Assembly (NCBI GenBank): GCA_041821315.1
Contig: JBGUEO010000006.1
Location: forward strand, 1 to 64,000
From: DIGJ01 sp041821315
Lineage (GTDB): Bacteria; Bacillota; Clostridia; Lachnospirales; Lachnospiraceae
Direction of reading: 5' to 3'
Length of the DNA: 64,000 nucleotides
The notes beneath the pieces were generated by a model. It worked only from the letters and a program-made list of their open reading frames with translations. It ran no database searches and was not told the DNA's origin. Positions 50,308 to 59,761 of the stretch are shown here, one piece after another; position 1 is the stretch's first letter, and every line of letters begins with the position of its first letter. The translations under genes and the position numbers were made by a program.

Positions 50308-51486
50308 GTGGACGATGAAAAGAAGTTAGAAATCTACGAATTATTGAAAGAATGTTCGATTAACAAAGATGCAACTCGTTGGAACCAATTCCGAAGAAAA
50401 AATCGAAAAGAAGTGATTGACTTAAGTCATTTTGAATTAAGTGGTTTTACCTTTGAACAATTTAATTTCAAAGGTATCCATATGCTTCATACAAATGTCG
50501 CTTTTAGTAAATTCATTCTTTGTATGTTCGATCAAGCAGACTTAACTGGTGTTGAAGGTTTTGGCACTACTTTTGAACAATGCAATCTCGTTTCTCTTAA
50601 ATTGGAGGAGGGAAATTTTTCAAAAGCAACCTTTCAAAACTGTGATCTCCGTTTTGCAAATCTTACGGGATGCCAGCTACATCAAAGTAACATAGAGCAA
50701 TGCAAGTTAGATCATTCGATTCTAACACATGCCTCAATCAACGATACTTCTTTGCTCAAATCTACTTTTTCTCATAGCAGCTTAAATGATTGTGAATTTG
50801 TAAACACAGATCTACATTCTGCTGACTTTACTGCCAGTATTGTAAATGGTGGAACAATTCTTTGGAGCTGTTATTATGATAAAATGACCAACTTTACTGG
50901 TGTCGGCCTCAGCAATTGCCGAATTGAGCCCATCCTATTATCAAGTTTTCAATGTAATATACGTCGGATATGGTGGTTTAAATGGTACAATGAGCATAAG
51001 CAAATCTCAACATCTTTACTTCATAATTTTACAAAACATCCATTCAAGCACTTCCCCGATCTATTCAAATCGATTGGAAGTAAAATCATGAGTGCCATTG
51101 TCCAATTCTTCTGGTGGATTACAGATTATGGTTCTTCAACCATTCGTTTGCTTCTTGTCTTCATGCTTACAACACTTAGTTTTGCCAGTCTGTATTTTGC
51201 ATTCCCACAACTCACCAATGATGCAATATTGAACCAGTCGGCAAATCACTTACTTGTTTTTATTCGTTCTCTTTATTTTGCAGTTGTCGTAATGACCGGA
51301 CTTGGTTTTGGAGAAATCAGTGCCTCTTCCCAAATTTTATGGGGACATATTGTGATTATGATGCAATCATTAATGGGTTACATTTTACTAGGCGCGTTTT
51401 TGGTTCGTATTGGTATTTTATTTCAAGGCGAATTTCCAGTCTCCTCATCTCGTCATAGACCACATAAAACAGATGAAAATACATAA
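50308..51486 (+). CDS. Pentapeptide-repeat protein fused to a two-helix ion channel
   Basis: 392 residues from GTG 50308 with AGGAG seven bases upstream. Residues about 36-215 are pentapeptide repeats (A(D/N)LxG-like: FDQADLTGVEGFG, CDLRFANLTGCQL, ADFTASIVNG), forming a right-handed beta-helix in the cytoplasm. A basic Trp-rich linker (IRRIWWFKWYNEHKQ, 218-232) leads to TM1 (about 279-300), a pore helix and filter TGLGFGE (330-336), and TM2 (about 345-372). The filter resembles that of K+ channels (TVGYGD) but with GLGFGE, so selectivity may differ. The N-terminal helix could act as a sensor or gate. It is followed 44 bases later by a receiver-only protein. The fusion is rarely described. Confidence 0.82.
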   Translation: MDDEKKLEIYELLKECSINKDATRWNQFRRKNRKEVIDLSHFELSGFTFEQFNFKGIHMLHTNVAFSKFILCMFDQADLTGVEGFGTTFEQCNLVSLKLEEGNFSKATFQNCDLRFANLTGCQLHQSNIEQCKLDHSILTHASINDTSLLKSTFSHSSLNDCEFVNTDLHSADFTASIVNGGTILWSCYYDKMTNFTGVGLSNCRIEPILLSSFQCNIRRIWWFKWYNEHKQISTSLLHNFTKHPFKHFPDLFKSIGSKIMSAIVQFFWWITDYGSSTIRLLLVFMLTTLSFASLYFAFPQLTNDAILNQSANHLLVFIRSLYFAVVVMTGLGFGEISASSQILWGHIVIMMQSLMGYILLGAFLVRIGILFQGEFPVSSSRHRPHKTDENT

Positions 51487-51530
51487 AAGCACAAATAAAA
51501 CCCATTTTAATATACATATGGAGGAAAATG

Positions 51531-51917
51531 ATGGATAAAGTAAAAACAATTATTATTGATGATAGTGAATTTTTCAGAAAAATGATGCAAGATTTATGCA
51601 AAAGTCTTGAATTAGAATTGCTATATTCGTTTTCAAGTGGCGACTCCTTTCTTGAAAAGGTAAAAGAAGGCGCATATAAAGACTGTGAACTCTTGCTTTT
51701 GGACATTAATTTACCGGGTAAGTCTGGAAAAGAACTTTTATTCGAGCTTCTTAAAGAACTACCCGATTTAATTGTAATCATGGTTTCCAGTCTCAGCGGG
51801 TTGGAAACCGTGAATGAATGCCTTATAAACGGAGCCGCAAATTATATTAATAAGGATACCTCCCTACAAGATATGAAAGACATCATACAAAGTACACTAA
51901 AAATGAATGGTTTCTAA
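51531..51917 (+). CDS. Single-domain response regulator (CheY-like receiver)
   Basis: 128 residues. The start is the second of two adjacent ATGs, six bases after GGAGG. Acidic pair IIIDDSEF, phosphoacceptor Asp in CELLLLDINLPGKSG, Ser in IVIMVSSLSG and Lys in NYINKDTS are intact. There is no output domain. It could be phosphorylated by the divergent hybrid kinase, or act on motility. It lies just downstream of the channel gene on the same strand. Confidence 0.88.
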   Translation: MDKVKTIIIDDSEFFRKMMQDLCKSLELELLYSFSSGDSFLEKVKEGAYKDCELLLLDINLPGKSGKELLFELLKELPDLIVIMVSSLSGLETVNECLINGAANYINKDTSLQDMKDIIQSTLKMNGF

Positions 51918-51936
51918 TTACAACTATAATTTAGCA

Positions 51937-51966
51937 AATGGGACTCTTACCAGTCCCATTTTTTTT
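51937..51966. terminator. Bidirectional terminator between receiver gene and NarL-type regulator
   Basis: AAATGGGACT (51937-51946) and AGTCCCATTT (51953-51962) form a perfect stem with a T-run of eight on the plus strand. The minus-strand gene ends inside the hairpin. Confidence 0.8.
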
Positions 51967-52609
51967 GCAAATAAATCACTAACTCAGTTCTACTTTTTAG
52001 TTCATATTTTTCCAGTATTTTGGAGACATAATTTTTAATTGTTCCTTCCGTAACAAACATATCTTCGCCAATTTTTCGATTGCTTTTTCCTTGCATAATA
52101 TGTTTTACCACTTCTGTTTCTCTCTGAGTAAGCTCACTGAGGATCTCACATCCCCTCCCTATTGAAGAATCCAAACACACCGCTTCGTTTCGTTGGTTTA
52201 ATGCACTCACTACCCTTGATGCTATCCTCGGGTTTAATAGTACACTTCCTTCATATGCTGTTATAATCGAATTTGTAATTTCCTTCGAACTAGAATCCTT
52301 TAAAATATAGCCATCTGCTCCATTTTTAAGAACCTGAAAAATATATTCATCCTCATCAAATGTAGTTAATATAATTATTTTTATTTGTGGGTATGCTTGC
52401 TTTACTCGTCTCGTAGCTTCAATTCCATCCATGACAGGCATGCGTATATCCATCAATATTACTTCCGGTATAACTTGCGTAAGTTTCTCGATCAAATCCT
52501 GTCCATTCATCGCTTCTCCAACAATTTCTATCTCTTGATGGAGACTTAGTATCATTTTCAAACCTTCTCTTACAATTTCTTGATCGTCAACAATAAGCAC
52601 TTTAATCAT
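51947..52609 (-). CDS. NarL/LuxR-family response regulator
   Basis: 220 residues. Receiver: IVDDQEIVREGL, phosphoacceptor in VILMDIRMPVMDG, TTFDEDEYIF and Lys in YILKDSS. The C-terminal LuxR HTH reads ELTQRETEVVKHIMQGKSNRKIGEDMFVTEGTIKNYVSKILEKY. It is cotranscribed with the DesK-type kinase 21 bases upstream. The likely target is the divergent ABC-2 operon at 53978. Confidence 0.93.
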   Translation of the reverse strand: MIKVLIVDDQEIVREGLKMILSLHQEIEIVGEAMNGQDLIEKLTQVIPEVILMDIRMPVMDGIEATRRVKQAYPQIKIIILTTFDEDEYIFQVLKNGADGYILKDSSSKEITNSIITAYEGSVLLNPRIASRVVSALNQRNEAVCLDSSIGRGCEILSELTQRETEVVKHIMQGKSNRKIGEDMFVTEGTIKNYVSKILEKYELKSRTELVIYLQKKWDW

Positions 52610-52630
52610 GTCTTTTCCTCCTGCATCTAC

Positions 52631-53806
52631 TTACGATTTTGGAATTACTGCCTCAATCGCAAATCCTTTCTCTCTTTGAGTCATAAACAAAATAGATCCA
52701 CCAAGAGCCTTTACCCGCTCTTCCATTCCAAAAACACCATTGGATTTTATAAAACATTCTGGCACAAACCCATTGTTTCGAATTAGCAGATTAATTTTGT
52801 CTGATTCATTTGAAATTTCTATGTTGAATATTGATGCATTCCCATGTTTGACCCCATTTGTAATTGCTTCCCGAACAATTTTATAAATACAATTTTTTAT
52901 ATCTGGATCTTCTCTTTCAATGCAATTTTCCATTTCTAAATAGAATTTAATACGATTTGTTTCTTTAAAGTTTAGAAATAATTCCTGGATTGCTTCTCGA
53001 AGTTGTCCTGTTAACCGTGTATCGTTTGACAAACTCACTACTTTTCTCAAATTCTTCACACAATTTTTCGTCAAACTCTGTGATTTACAAATCACTTCTT
53101 TTGTTTTATCTGGGTTTACCTCCAAAATATTCTCTGCATATTCTAAATTCATTTTTAATGCCATCAAAGAATGTCCAATGGAATCATGGATTTCTTGTGC
53201 AATTCGGTTTCGTTCCCGCGTCTTCGATAGCTCTTCTACTTTTTTTGCATACTCATTCAAATTTACATTTGCTATCTTTAATTCCCTATTTAATTGCTCA
53301 TATTTTGTTTTTTCAGCTACTACACTTCGAAATAAAAATAATATCAAACAAGGCGAAAAAAAGTTTAGTAAAACATTTGCTATTTCAGAACTACCTAAAA
53401 TAAAATCATTTATAATACAATACGCACTATTGGATGCAACAAATATAAAAAAATTAAATAAAATCAAAGGAATATTTAGTTTCCCTGCAAATACGATTAG
53501 TTCCATCAACAATAAAATATTAAAAACATCCGTACCAATAAACGAAATTTGAGTACTTAAATATCCCAAAATCAAGACACTACACCCATAGGATAGTATA
53601 AACCAAAAATTTCGTTGTTCCTTTCGTAATTTTCTTCTTATCGTGTTATTCGCAACATATATCAACAGACATAAAATTAAAAAAGCTTCTTTTTCCGTTT
53701 CCAATTGATTATTTTGCAAAATATTAACAAAACATATAACCGTTATCAAACACGTAACACCCTTAAATACATAAATTCTATTTTTCACTGGCAATAAAAA
53801 GTCCAT
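52631..53806 (-). CDS. DesK/LiaS-type sensor histidine kinase
   Basis: 391 residues. The N-terminal half has about six membrane helices (residues about 12-165). A coiled-coil leads to the HisKA_3 domain with TRERNRIAQEIHDSIGHSLMALK (phosphoacceptor His). The ATPase domain has REAITNGVKHGNASIFNIEI (N box) and NGVFGMEERVKALGGSI (G box). It phosphorylates the adjacent NarL-type regulator. Such multi-helix, loop-poor sensors often detect membrane stress or drugs. It diverges from an ABC-2 exporter operon. Confidence 0.92.
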   Translation of the reverse strand: MDFLLPVKNRIYVFKGVTCLITVICFVNILQNNQLETEKEAFLILCLLIYVANNTIRRKLRKEQRNFWFILSYGCSVLILGYLSTQISFIGTDVFNILLLMELIVFAGKLNIPLILFNFFIFVASNSAYCIINDFILGSSEIANVLLNFFSPCLILFLFRSVVAEKTKYEQLNRELKIANVNLNEYAKKVEELSKTRERNRIAQEIHDSIGHSLMALKMNLEYAENILEVNPDKTKEVICKSQSLTKNCVKNLRKVVSLSNDTRLTGQLREAIQELFLNFKETNRIKFYLEMENCIEREDPDIKNCIYKIVREAITNGVKHGNASIFNIEISNESDKINLLIRNNGFVPECFIKSNGVFGMEERVKALGGSILFMTQREKGFAIEAVIPKS

Positions 53807-53977
53807 GCGCTACCTCTTCTAGTTCCCATGATTGCTAATTATATCACATTATATATGAATTCAAAACATGACGAAAGTAATAATTAAATCCATACTATAG
53901 TAGATAGCAAAAACAAATTACTTCCTGTACACTATTTTTAAACCATTGGTTCCAAAAAAAATATGGAGGTTAGAGAC

Positions 53978-54910
53978 ATGCTTCAATTAAAAAATTTAAC
54001 AAAAAAATATGGAGATTTTACCGCAGTCAGTAATGTTTCTCTTGAAGTAAGTGAGGGTGAAATATTTGGTCTTCTAGGTCCTAATGGTGCTGGAAAATCA
54101 ACCATCGTTTCTATGATTAGTACGGTTCTTGCACCAACCAATGGAACGATCATAATCAATGGATCTTCCTTACTAGACAACACCAATGAATGCAAAAAGC
54201 AGACATCGATTGTTCCTCAGGATTTAGCACTTTATCAATCACTAAGTGCAAAAGATAATTTTGAGTTTTTTGGATGTCTCTATGGTCTCTCGGGAAAGAA
54301 GTTACAAAACAAAGTGCAAGAAGTATTAGATATACTCCAATTAACAGACAGAGCAAATCAGGAGGTGGAAAAATACTCTGGTGGTATGAAACGAAGGGTA
54401 AATATTGGAATTGCACTTATGAATGATCCAAAGCTTCTCATTCTAGATGAACCTACGGTAGGAATTGATCCCCAGTCTAGAAACCATATACTGGAGACAA
54501 TTATCAGATTAAACCAAGAAAAGAAAATGACTATCGTTTATACCAGTCATTATATGGAAGAAGTGGATTATTTATGTAAACGTGTTGCCATCATTGATCA
54601 TGGAGCTCTCATAGCACTTGGTTCAAAAGAAGAGTTAAAGCAAACGCTAAATGTCTGTGATACGCTAACTTTGACGTTTCGAGAGGCAAATCCAAGTTCA
54701 TTAAACATGCTGCAACAAATGGAAGGCGTTGTTAACATGTCCATCGACAAAAATAAAATCACCTTACTGATATCTTCTGCCCACACCAATGTGATTAACC
54801 TTATCGAACAAATCAAAAATTTAAAGATCGAACTTAGCAGTTTTCAGTATGACGAAGTAAACCTAGAGAGTATTTTCTTACAAATCACAGGAAAATCTCT
54901 GCGTGACTAA
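53978..54910 (+). CDS. ABC-2 exporter ATP-binding protein
   Basis: 310 residues from the ATG at 53978 (GGAGG eight bases upstream). Walker A GLLGPNGAGKSTIVSM, Q-loop IVPQDLALYQSL, signature YSGGMKRRVNIGIAL, Walker B LLILDEPTVGIDPQ and TSHYMEEVDYL. The long C-terminal part resembles the drug/lantibiotic/sodium exporter group (NatA/CcmA/DrrA). It forms an exporter with the two permeases that follow, 9 bases and 47 bases of overlap away. Under control of the divergent two-component system it probably expels an antimicrobial or lipid. Confidence 0.92.
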   Translation: MLQLKNLTKKYGDFTAVSNVSLEVSEGEIFGLLGPNGAGKSTIVSMISTVLAPTNGTIIINGSSLLDNTNECKKQTSIVPQDLALYQSLSAKDNFEFFGCLYGLSGKKLQNKVQEVLDILQLTDRANQEVEKYSGGMKRRVNIGIALMNDPKLLILDEPTVGIDPQSRNHILETIIRLNQEKKMTIVYTSHYMEEVDYLCKRVAIIDHGALIALGSKEELKQTLNVCDTLTLTFREANPSSLNMLQQMEGVVNMSIDKNKITLLISSAHTNVINLIEQIKNLKIELSSFQYDEVNLESIFLQITGKSLRD

Positions 54911-54919
54911 GGAGGTTCT

Positions 54920-56185
54920 ATGAATAAAATTATACAATTCGCACGACTCGATTTTAATCAATTACGAAAAAGCAAAACATTTTATTTTAAATTAATTTTA
55001 TTTCCATCTCTGCTTATTTTTGTGCTTGGCAAAGCATTGGGTGGAACAAATAGCACCCTTTCTGTATTTCCAATCATAATTTGTAATGAAGATATTGGAT
55101 ATCAATCAGGCGAGACATCCATGTGCTTAGGAAATCAACTCATACATCAAGTACTCCAATCAAAGGATGTTAAGACATACCTATCACTTTCTAACACATC
55201 CAGCTACGAAGAAGGGAAACATCAAATTGAACAAGGAGAAGCCGCTGTCTTTATATACCTTCCCAAAAACTTTACGTCATCGGTACTTACATGCGAAAAA
55301 ACAAACATCACAATCATTAGTGCAAGTGATAAAACTCTGGAGAAGAGTATAGTAAGCAGCATTTTAAACCAATTTATTCAAACAACTCAAATTTCCCTTT
55401 TAGAAGAACAAACCTTTCTGCCACTTCTTGCTAAGCAAGATGCACGCAGTCAAGATGCACAAAATAAACTTCATAGTCGTTTGGAAACTACTTTTCTACT
55501 TACAATACCCGAATTATCTACAAATTTAAAGACCATACCAATTAGCGCAATGCAATATATTTCAATCGGTATGGTGGTTATGTTCTCTATTGTGACGGCA
55601 TTTACACTCACACATAGCGTAGTTACCGATAAACTAAATGCCACCTTATTTCGAATAAAATCAACCCCTACCATGGATCTTCAATATATAATAGGTAAGC
55701 TCTCAGGTATCATAGTTGTCATTTTAATACAAATGCTACTTATGATTTTAATTACACATCTTGTATTTCAAATGAATTGGGGTAATCCTATTCTCCTCTT
55801 TCTTACTACACTGGTTTACGCCTTTACCATTGCTTCATTCGTCCTTATGGGTGGATTGATTGCCAAGAGTCAGGCCTTCGTGTCTGCAATTGCTTCCCCC
55901 ATTTTATATGGATTTAGCTTCCTTGGCGGTAGTTTTATAAGTAAAAATGCATTGCCAGAAAGCTTACAGTCCATTCAAAAAATAATACCAAACGGAACCG
56001 CTATCAATTGCTATCTGTCAATATGCGAAGGAATGGGACTCTCTAGCATTTATAAGGAATTACTACAATTATGTTTTACTGGAATTCTATTTTTAATTCT
56101 AACTATTGTTTTATATAATGGAAAGGAGTTTTTTATATATGGTATTACTCATTCAAATAAAAAAACAATTAAAGCTTCTGTTTAA
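54920..56185 (+). CDS. ABC-2 type permease, first
   Basis: 421 residues with a first helix near the N-terminus (FYFKLILFPSLLIFVLGKALGG), a large external loop (about 45-200), and five clustered helices in the C-terminal half (YISIGMVVMFSIVTAFTLTH and onwards). The GLIAKSQAFVSAIASPILYGFSFLGGSFIS region is typical of ABC2_membrane_3. It pairs with the next permease. Confidence 0.88.
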   Translation: MNKIIQFARLDFNQLRKSKTFYFKLILFPSLLIFVLGKALGGTNSTLSVFPIIICNEDIGYQSGETSMCLGNQLIHQVLQSKDVKTYLSLSNTSSYEEGKHQIEQGEAAVFIYLPKNFTSSVLTCEKTNITIISASDKTLEKSIVSSILNQFIQTTQISLLEEQTFLPLLAKQDARSQDAQNKLHSRLETTFLLTIPELSTNLKTIPISAMQYISIGMVVMFSIVTAFTLTHSVVTDKLNATLFRIKSTPTMDLQYIIGKLSGIIVVILIQMLLMILITHLVFQMNWGNPILLFLTTLVYAFTIASFVLMGGLIAKSQAFVSAIASPILYGFSFLGGSFISKNALPESLQSIQKIIPNGTAINCYLSICEGMGLSSIYKELLQLCFTGILFLILTIVLYNGKEFFIYGITHSNKKTIKASV

Positions 56186-57332
56186 TAACAGACTTACAAT
56201 AATTGTCGCCATTTTTATTCCCATTGCTCTTAGTTACTTGTTTTCTAATTCAATCAACCATGCAAAAAAACCACAACTATACATTGCTGACCTAGATAAT
56301 AGTACGTATTCAGGTGAACTAATTCAAATGCTACATTCCCATCAAAATATTACACTCGTTTCTGCCACAGAAAAAGAAATCATTAAAAAGGTAGACGACC
56401 AGTCCATTGCAATGGGTTTTATCATTGGTAAAAATTTTGAAACAGCGCTCTTATCCAATCAATCACTCCCAATCAAAATAGTTAAAAATGTTCAGTCAAG
56501 TGACGCAGCAATACTAAAACAAATTTTAGTCAGTGATGTTTCAAATTTACAAAAGATTATTTCGGATGTAAACTACATCTCTTCCTTACTAAATACAACA
56601 GCAAGCGCAAACGATCTTTCCCTTCAACTTCTTAACAAACGAAATAAAACTTCTTTGATTACCGTACTTGATCAATCAAAAAATACCAATGAACATACGT
56701 CTTACGAATTGACAATTCGTCTGTTTGGTTTTTTAGCTATGTTTATATGGTTTGTTATTATTCAAGGATTTCGTACCTTAATTGATGAAAGGGAAAATCG
56801 CACCTTTTATCGCATATTGAGCGCACCCATTCATTATAGTAACTATCTGTTTGGTAAAACAATAGCTACTTACCTTTTTGGAATGTTTCATATTTTAGCA
56901 GTACTAGCAATTGGAAGATACCTTTTAAAAATTCGTATTTTGACCAATCTTTTCCCTATTATAATCATATTCTCTTGCTACTTATGCTTACTAACTGGTA
57001 TTAGTTTACTCCTCTCATTACTTATGAAAAAACACGAGGACTTCACCATTTCTTTTTCTATCCTTATTATTGTCACTGGAATGCTCGGAGGTTGCTTCTT
57101 TTCTTTAGAGACAGCACCTGCTTCTATGCAAGCACTCTCAAAATTTACACCAGAGGGCTTTATACTCACGCATTTGAACGATACGATTATAAACAATCAA
57201 TCCATCGCATCGCAATGCATCCCTTTGTTTATAATGATTGGTATTGGATTATTTGGTGTATTATTATCTATCGTAATTATGAATACAAGGATTTCTATCA
57301 AACAAGACCTAGAAACAGTTACTACCCCTTAA
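56139..57332 (+). CDS. ABC-2 type permease, second
   Basis: 397 residues from the ATG at 56139, with AAAGGAG eight bases upstream; the frame extends eleven codons earlier. It has the same build as the previous permease: N-terminal helix (LTIIVAIFIPIALSYLFSN), external loop, then a C-terminal helix bundle with MLGGCFFSLETAPASMQALSKFTPEGFILTHLND. The start lies 47 bases inside the previous gene, an unusually long but well-supported overlap. Its end overlaps the convergent MFS gene by 11 bases. Confidence 0.87.
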   Translation: MVLLIQIKKQLKLLFNNRLTIIVAIFIPIALSYLFSNSINHAKKPQLYIADLDNSTYSGELIQMLHSHQNITLVSATEKEIIKKVDDQSIAMGFIIGKNFETALLSNQSLPIKIVKNVQSSDAAILKQILVSDVSNLQKIISDVNYISSLLNTTASANDLSLQLLNKRNKTSLITVLDQSKNTNEHTSYELTIRLFGFLAMFIWFVIIQGFRTLIDERENRTFYRILSAPIHYSNYLFGKTIATYLFGMFHILAVLAIGRYLLKIRILTNLFPIIIIFSCYLCLLTGISLLLSLLMKKHEDFTISFSILIIVTGMLGGCFFSLETAPASMQALSKFTPEGFILTHLNDTIINNQSIASQCIPLFIMIGIGLFGVLLSIVIMNTRISIKQDLETVTTP

Positions 57333-58524
57333 TCACTTCTTTTCTCTTTTTTATAAAATGCAACCAACTAAGGCCAAACAATAATAAAAGTGGAAATACA
57401 ATACCCGCTAAAATACCTCGCTTTAAATTTCCTCCAAACAAATCTGATATGTAACCTACAAAAGTAGGCCCTCCTGCGCATCCTAAATCCCCTGCCAGCG
57501 CAAGAAATGCAAACATTGCAGTTCCTCCCTGCCTAATATTTCCTGCCGCCAAACTAAATGTACCTGGCCACAAAATACCAACTGACATTCCACAAATACC
57601 ACAGCCAATGAGTCCAATCGCAGGGATAGGTGCCAATGAAATCAGTAAATAACTAGCAAGACATAGAATACCACTGAAAAACATAAATCGCTCTAAATGA
57701 ATTTTATGACCATATTTTCCATAAATTACTCTTGAAATTCCCATAAAAACAGCAAACAACATTGGTCCCGCAAGATCTCCTATTGTTTTGGAAACTTTTA
57801 GTCCTGCTTCTGCAAAGGTAGACGCCCATTGACTAACCGCCTGTTCACATGCACCCGCACAAGTCATTAGTAATAACATCACCCAGAACATTTTCAACGA
57901 AAAAAGCGTTCGTAGTGACAGACCCTCATTCTCCGAAACAAGCGGTGCAATTGGAACTTTCGTAAAAGCCAACGCATTTGCTAGTGGTATCATTGCCCAA
58001 AATATCGAAAGATATCTCCAATTCTCAATACCAAATATAGTAAAAAACAAGGTAGAAATAAGAACAACACTAACATGTCCCCAACAATAGAACGAATGTA
58101 GGAGACTCATCATAGCATCTTTTCTCTCGGTTGGGCAAGCTTCCACAATCGGACTGATCAGTACTTCGATAAGTCCTCCACCAATTGCATATATCACAAC
58201 TGCAACAAGTAGTCCGGTATATGGATTTGGCAAAATCTCCGGCAAAATAGAAAGAAAAATCAATCCAACCGCTGAACAAAGATGCGCAACTAAAACCAAA
58301 GGACGATATCCAATCTTATCAGCAAAATGAGCCGCTAAAAAATCAACGAACAACTGAACTCCAAAATTAACCGTCACTAATATGGTAATCTGTCCAAAGG
58401 GTATATGATAGGTCGATTGAAAAGTTAAAAATAGTAATGGTGCAAAATTATTAACAATTGCTTGTATTATAAAACCTACAAAGCAAGCATATATGGTATG
58501 ATTGTAATTTTTACTAGTCTTCAT
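57322..58524 (-). CDS. Major facilitator superfamily transporter
   Basis: 400 residues and twelve membrane helices. FVDFLAAHFADKIGYRPLVLVAH is the MFS loop 2-3 motif, and VIYAIGGGLIEVLISPIVEACPTERKDAMMSLLHSFYCWG resembles the fucose/sugar-permease (FHS) group. Substrate unknown; a sugar or small organic solute is plausible. It is convergent with the exporter operon and has an extended -10 promoter. Confidence 0.88.
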   Translation of the reverse strand: MKTSKNYNHTIYACFVGFIIQAIVNNFAPLLFLTFQSTYHIPFGQITILVTVNFGVQLFVDFLAAHFADKIGYRPLVLVAHLCSAVGLIFLSILPEILPNPYTGLLVAVVIYAIGGGLIEVLISPIVEACPTERKDAMMSLLHSFYCWGHVSVVLISTLFFTIFGIENWRYLSIFWAMIPLANALAFTKVPIAPLVSENEGLSLRTLFSLKMFWVMLLLMTCAGACEQAVSQWASTFAEAGLKVSKTIGDLAGPMLFAVFMGISRVIYGKYGHKIHLERFMFFSGILCLASYLLISLAPIPAIGLIGCGICGMSVGILWPGTFSLAAGNIRQGGTAMFAFLALAGDLGCAGGPTFVGYISDLFGGNLKRGILAGIVFPLLLLFGLSWLHFIKKRKEVIKG

Positions 58525-58632
58525 GTATCCTCATTTAATCTACTATCCTTTGATAAAAAATAGATTATCCTCTTTTTTTATATTGAACGTGATATTTCAA
58601 ATTATTTTGTACCTTGATTTCTTACTTAGAAT

Positions 58633-58638
58633 ATTATA
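58633..58638 (-). promoter_or_regulatory. Extended -10 promoter of the MFS gene
   Basis: TATAAT preceded by TGG (TGn motif) on the minus strand, about 110 bases upstream of the MFS start. No clear -35 box. Confidence 0.4.
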
Positions 58639-58701
58639 CCATACCCATTTTATCCTTGCATGTACTTTTTAATTTTTGTATATAATTGGGTATAACATTG
58701 C

Positions 58702-58756
58702 AATTGAAAAGGCATGAATACACGATAGTAACTCGAGTATTCATGCCTTTTCAATT
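58702..58756. terminator. Terminator downstream of tsf
   Basis: A 20-bp perfect inverted repeat (58702-58721 with 58737-58756) carries CCTTTT inside the 3' arm on both strands. It lies 42 bases past the tsf stop and separates tsf from the MFS gene. Confidence 0.75.
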
Positions 58757-58798
58757 ACATTATCTATTTATTTCATAGTTTTCCTATAATTATAGAAA

Positions 58799-59728
58799 TT
58801 AATTTCCCATCTGCTTTGCAACTTCGGCTGCGAAATCTTCTTCTTTCTTTTCGATTCCTTCACCTGTTTCAAAACGAACAAATCTCTTAATTGAAATAGT
58901 TGCGCCGTTTTCTTTTGCAACCTGTGCTACGTATTTTGCAACGGTTAGGTCACCATCTTTTACATATGCTTGGTCTAAAAGACAAACTTCCTTTAATTCT
59001 TTATTCAAACGTCCAATAATCATTTTAGAAATAATTTCATCTGGTTTACCAGCATTTTTAGGATCATTTTTTGCCTGCTCTAAAAGGATTGATTTTTCAT
59101 GTTCTTTGTATTCTTCAGAAACCTCGTTCTGAGAAACATATTTTGGTGATAATGCCGCAATTTGCATTGCAACATTTGCAAATGCTTCTTTAACCGCATC
59201 ATTTACAACATCTGTATCAGCTTCAACCAAAACTCCAATTCTTCCGCCACCATGAAGATATGATACAACACATCCATTTTCAACAACAACCTTTTCAAAT
59301 CTACGAATAGATAAGTTTTCACCAATAACAGAAACTTTCTCTACTAATGCTTCTTTTACGGTTTTACTTTTATCTAGATTCCATGCTTCTGCATAGAATG
59401 CATCTATATCTGTTGAAGAAGATTCCACTGCTTGTTCTGCTACTGCTGCAACAAATGATTGAAAATCTTCATTTTTAGCAACAAAATCAGTTTCTGAGTT
59501 AACTTCAACAATTGCCGCTACTTTATCATTTTTAACAAGTACTTTACAAAGACCTTCGGCTGCGATTCTTCCAGCTTTCTTTTCTGCCTTAGCTTGTCCA
59601 TTTTTTCTTAAATATTCTACCGCTGCATCTATATCTCCGTCTGTTTCACCCAGAGCTTTTTTACAATCCATCATACCTGCACCAGTCATTTCTCTTAATT
59701 CTTTTACCATTGACGCTGTAATAGCCAT
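58799..59728 (-). CDS. tsf: Translation elongation factor Ts
   Basis: 309 residues. The start MAITASMVKELREMTGAGMMDCKKALGETDGDIDAAVEYLRKNG is the conserved UBA domain. VNSETDFVAKNEDFQSFV is the EF-Tu-contact motif. It exchanges GDP for GTP on EF-Tu. It follows rpsB by 33 bases in the usual two-gene operon. Confidence 0.97.
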   Translation of the reverse strand: MAITASMVKELREMTGAGMMDCKKALGETDGDIDAAVEYLRKNGQAKAEKKAGRIAAEGLCKVLVKNDKVAAIVEVNSETDFVAKNEDFQSFVAAVAEQAVESSSTDIDAFYAEAWNLDKSKTVKEALVEKVSVIGENLSIRRFEKVVVENGCVVSYLHGGGRIGVLVEADTDVVNDAVKEAFANVAMQIAALSPKYVSQNEVSEEYKEHEKSILLEQAKNDPKNAGKPDEIISKMIIGRLNKELKEVCLLDQAYVKDGDLTVAKYVAQVAKENGATISIKRFVRFETGEGIEKKEEDFAAEVAKQMGN

Positions 59729-59761
59729 GATTTTACCTCCATTAGTTAATATCGTTTATAT

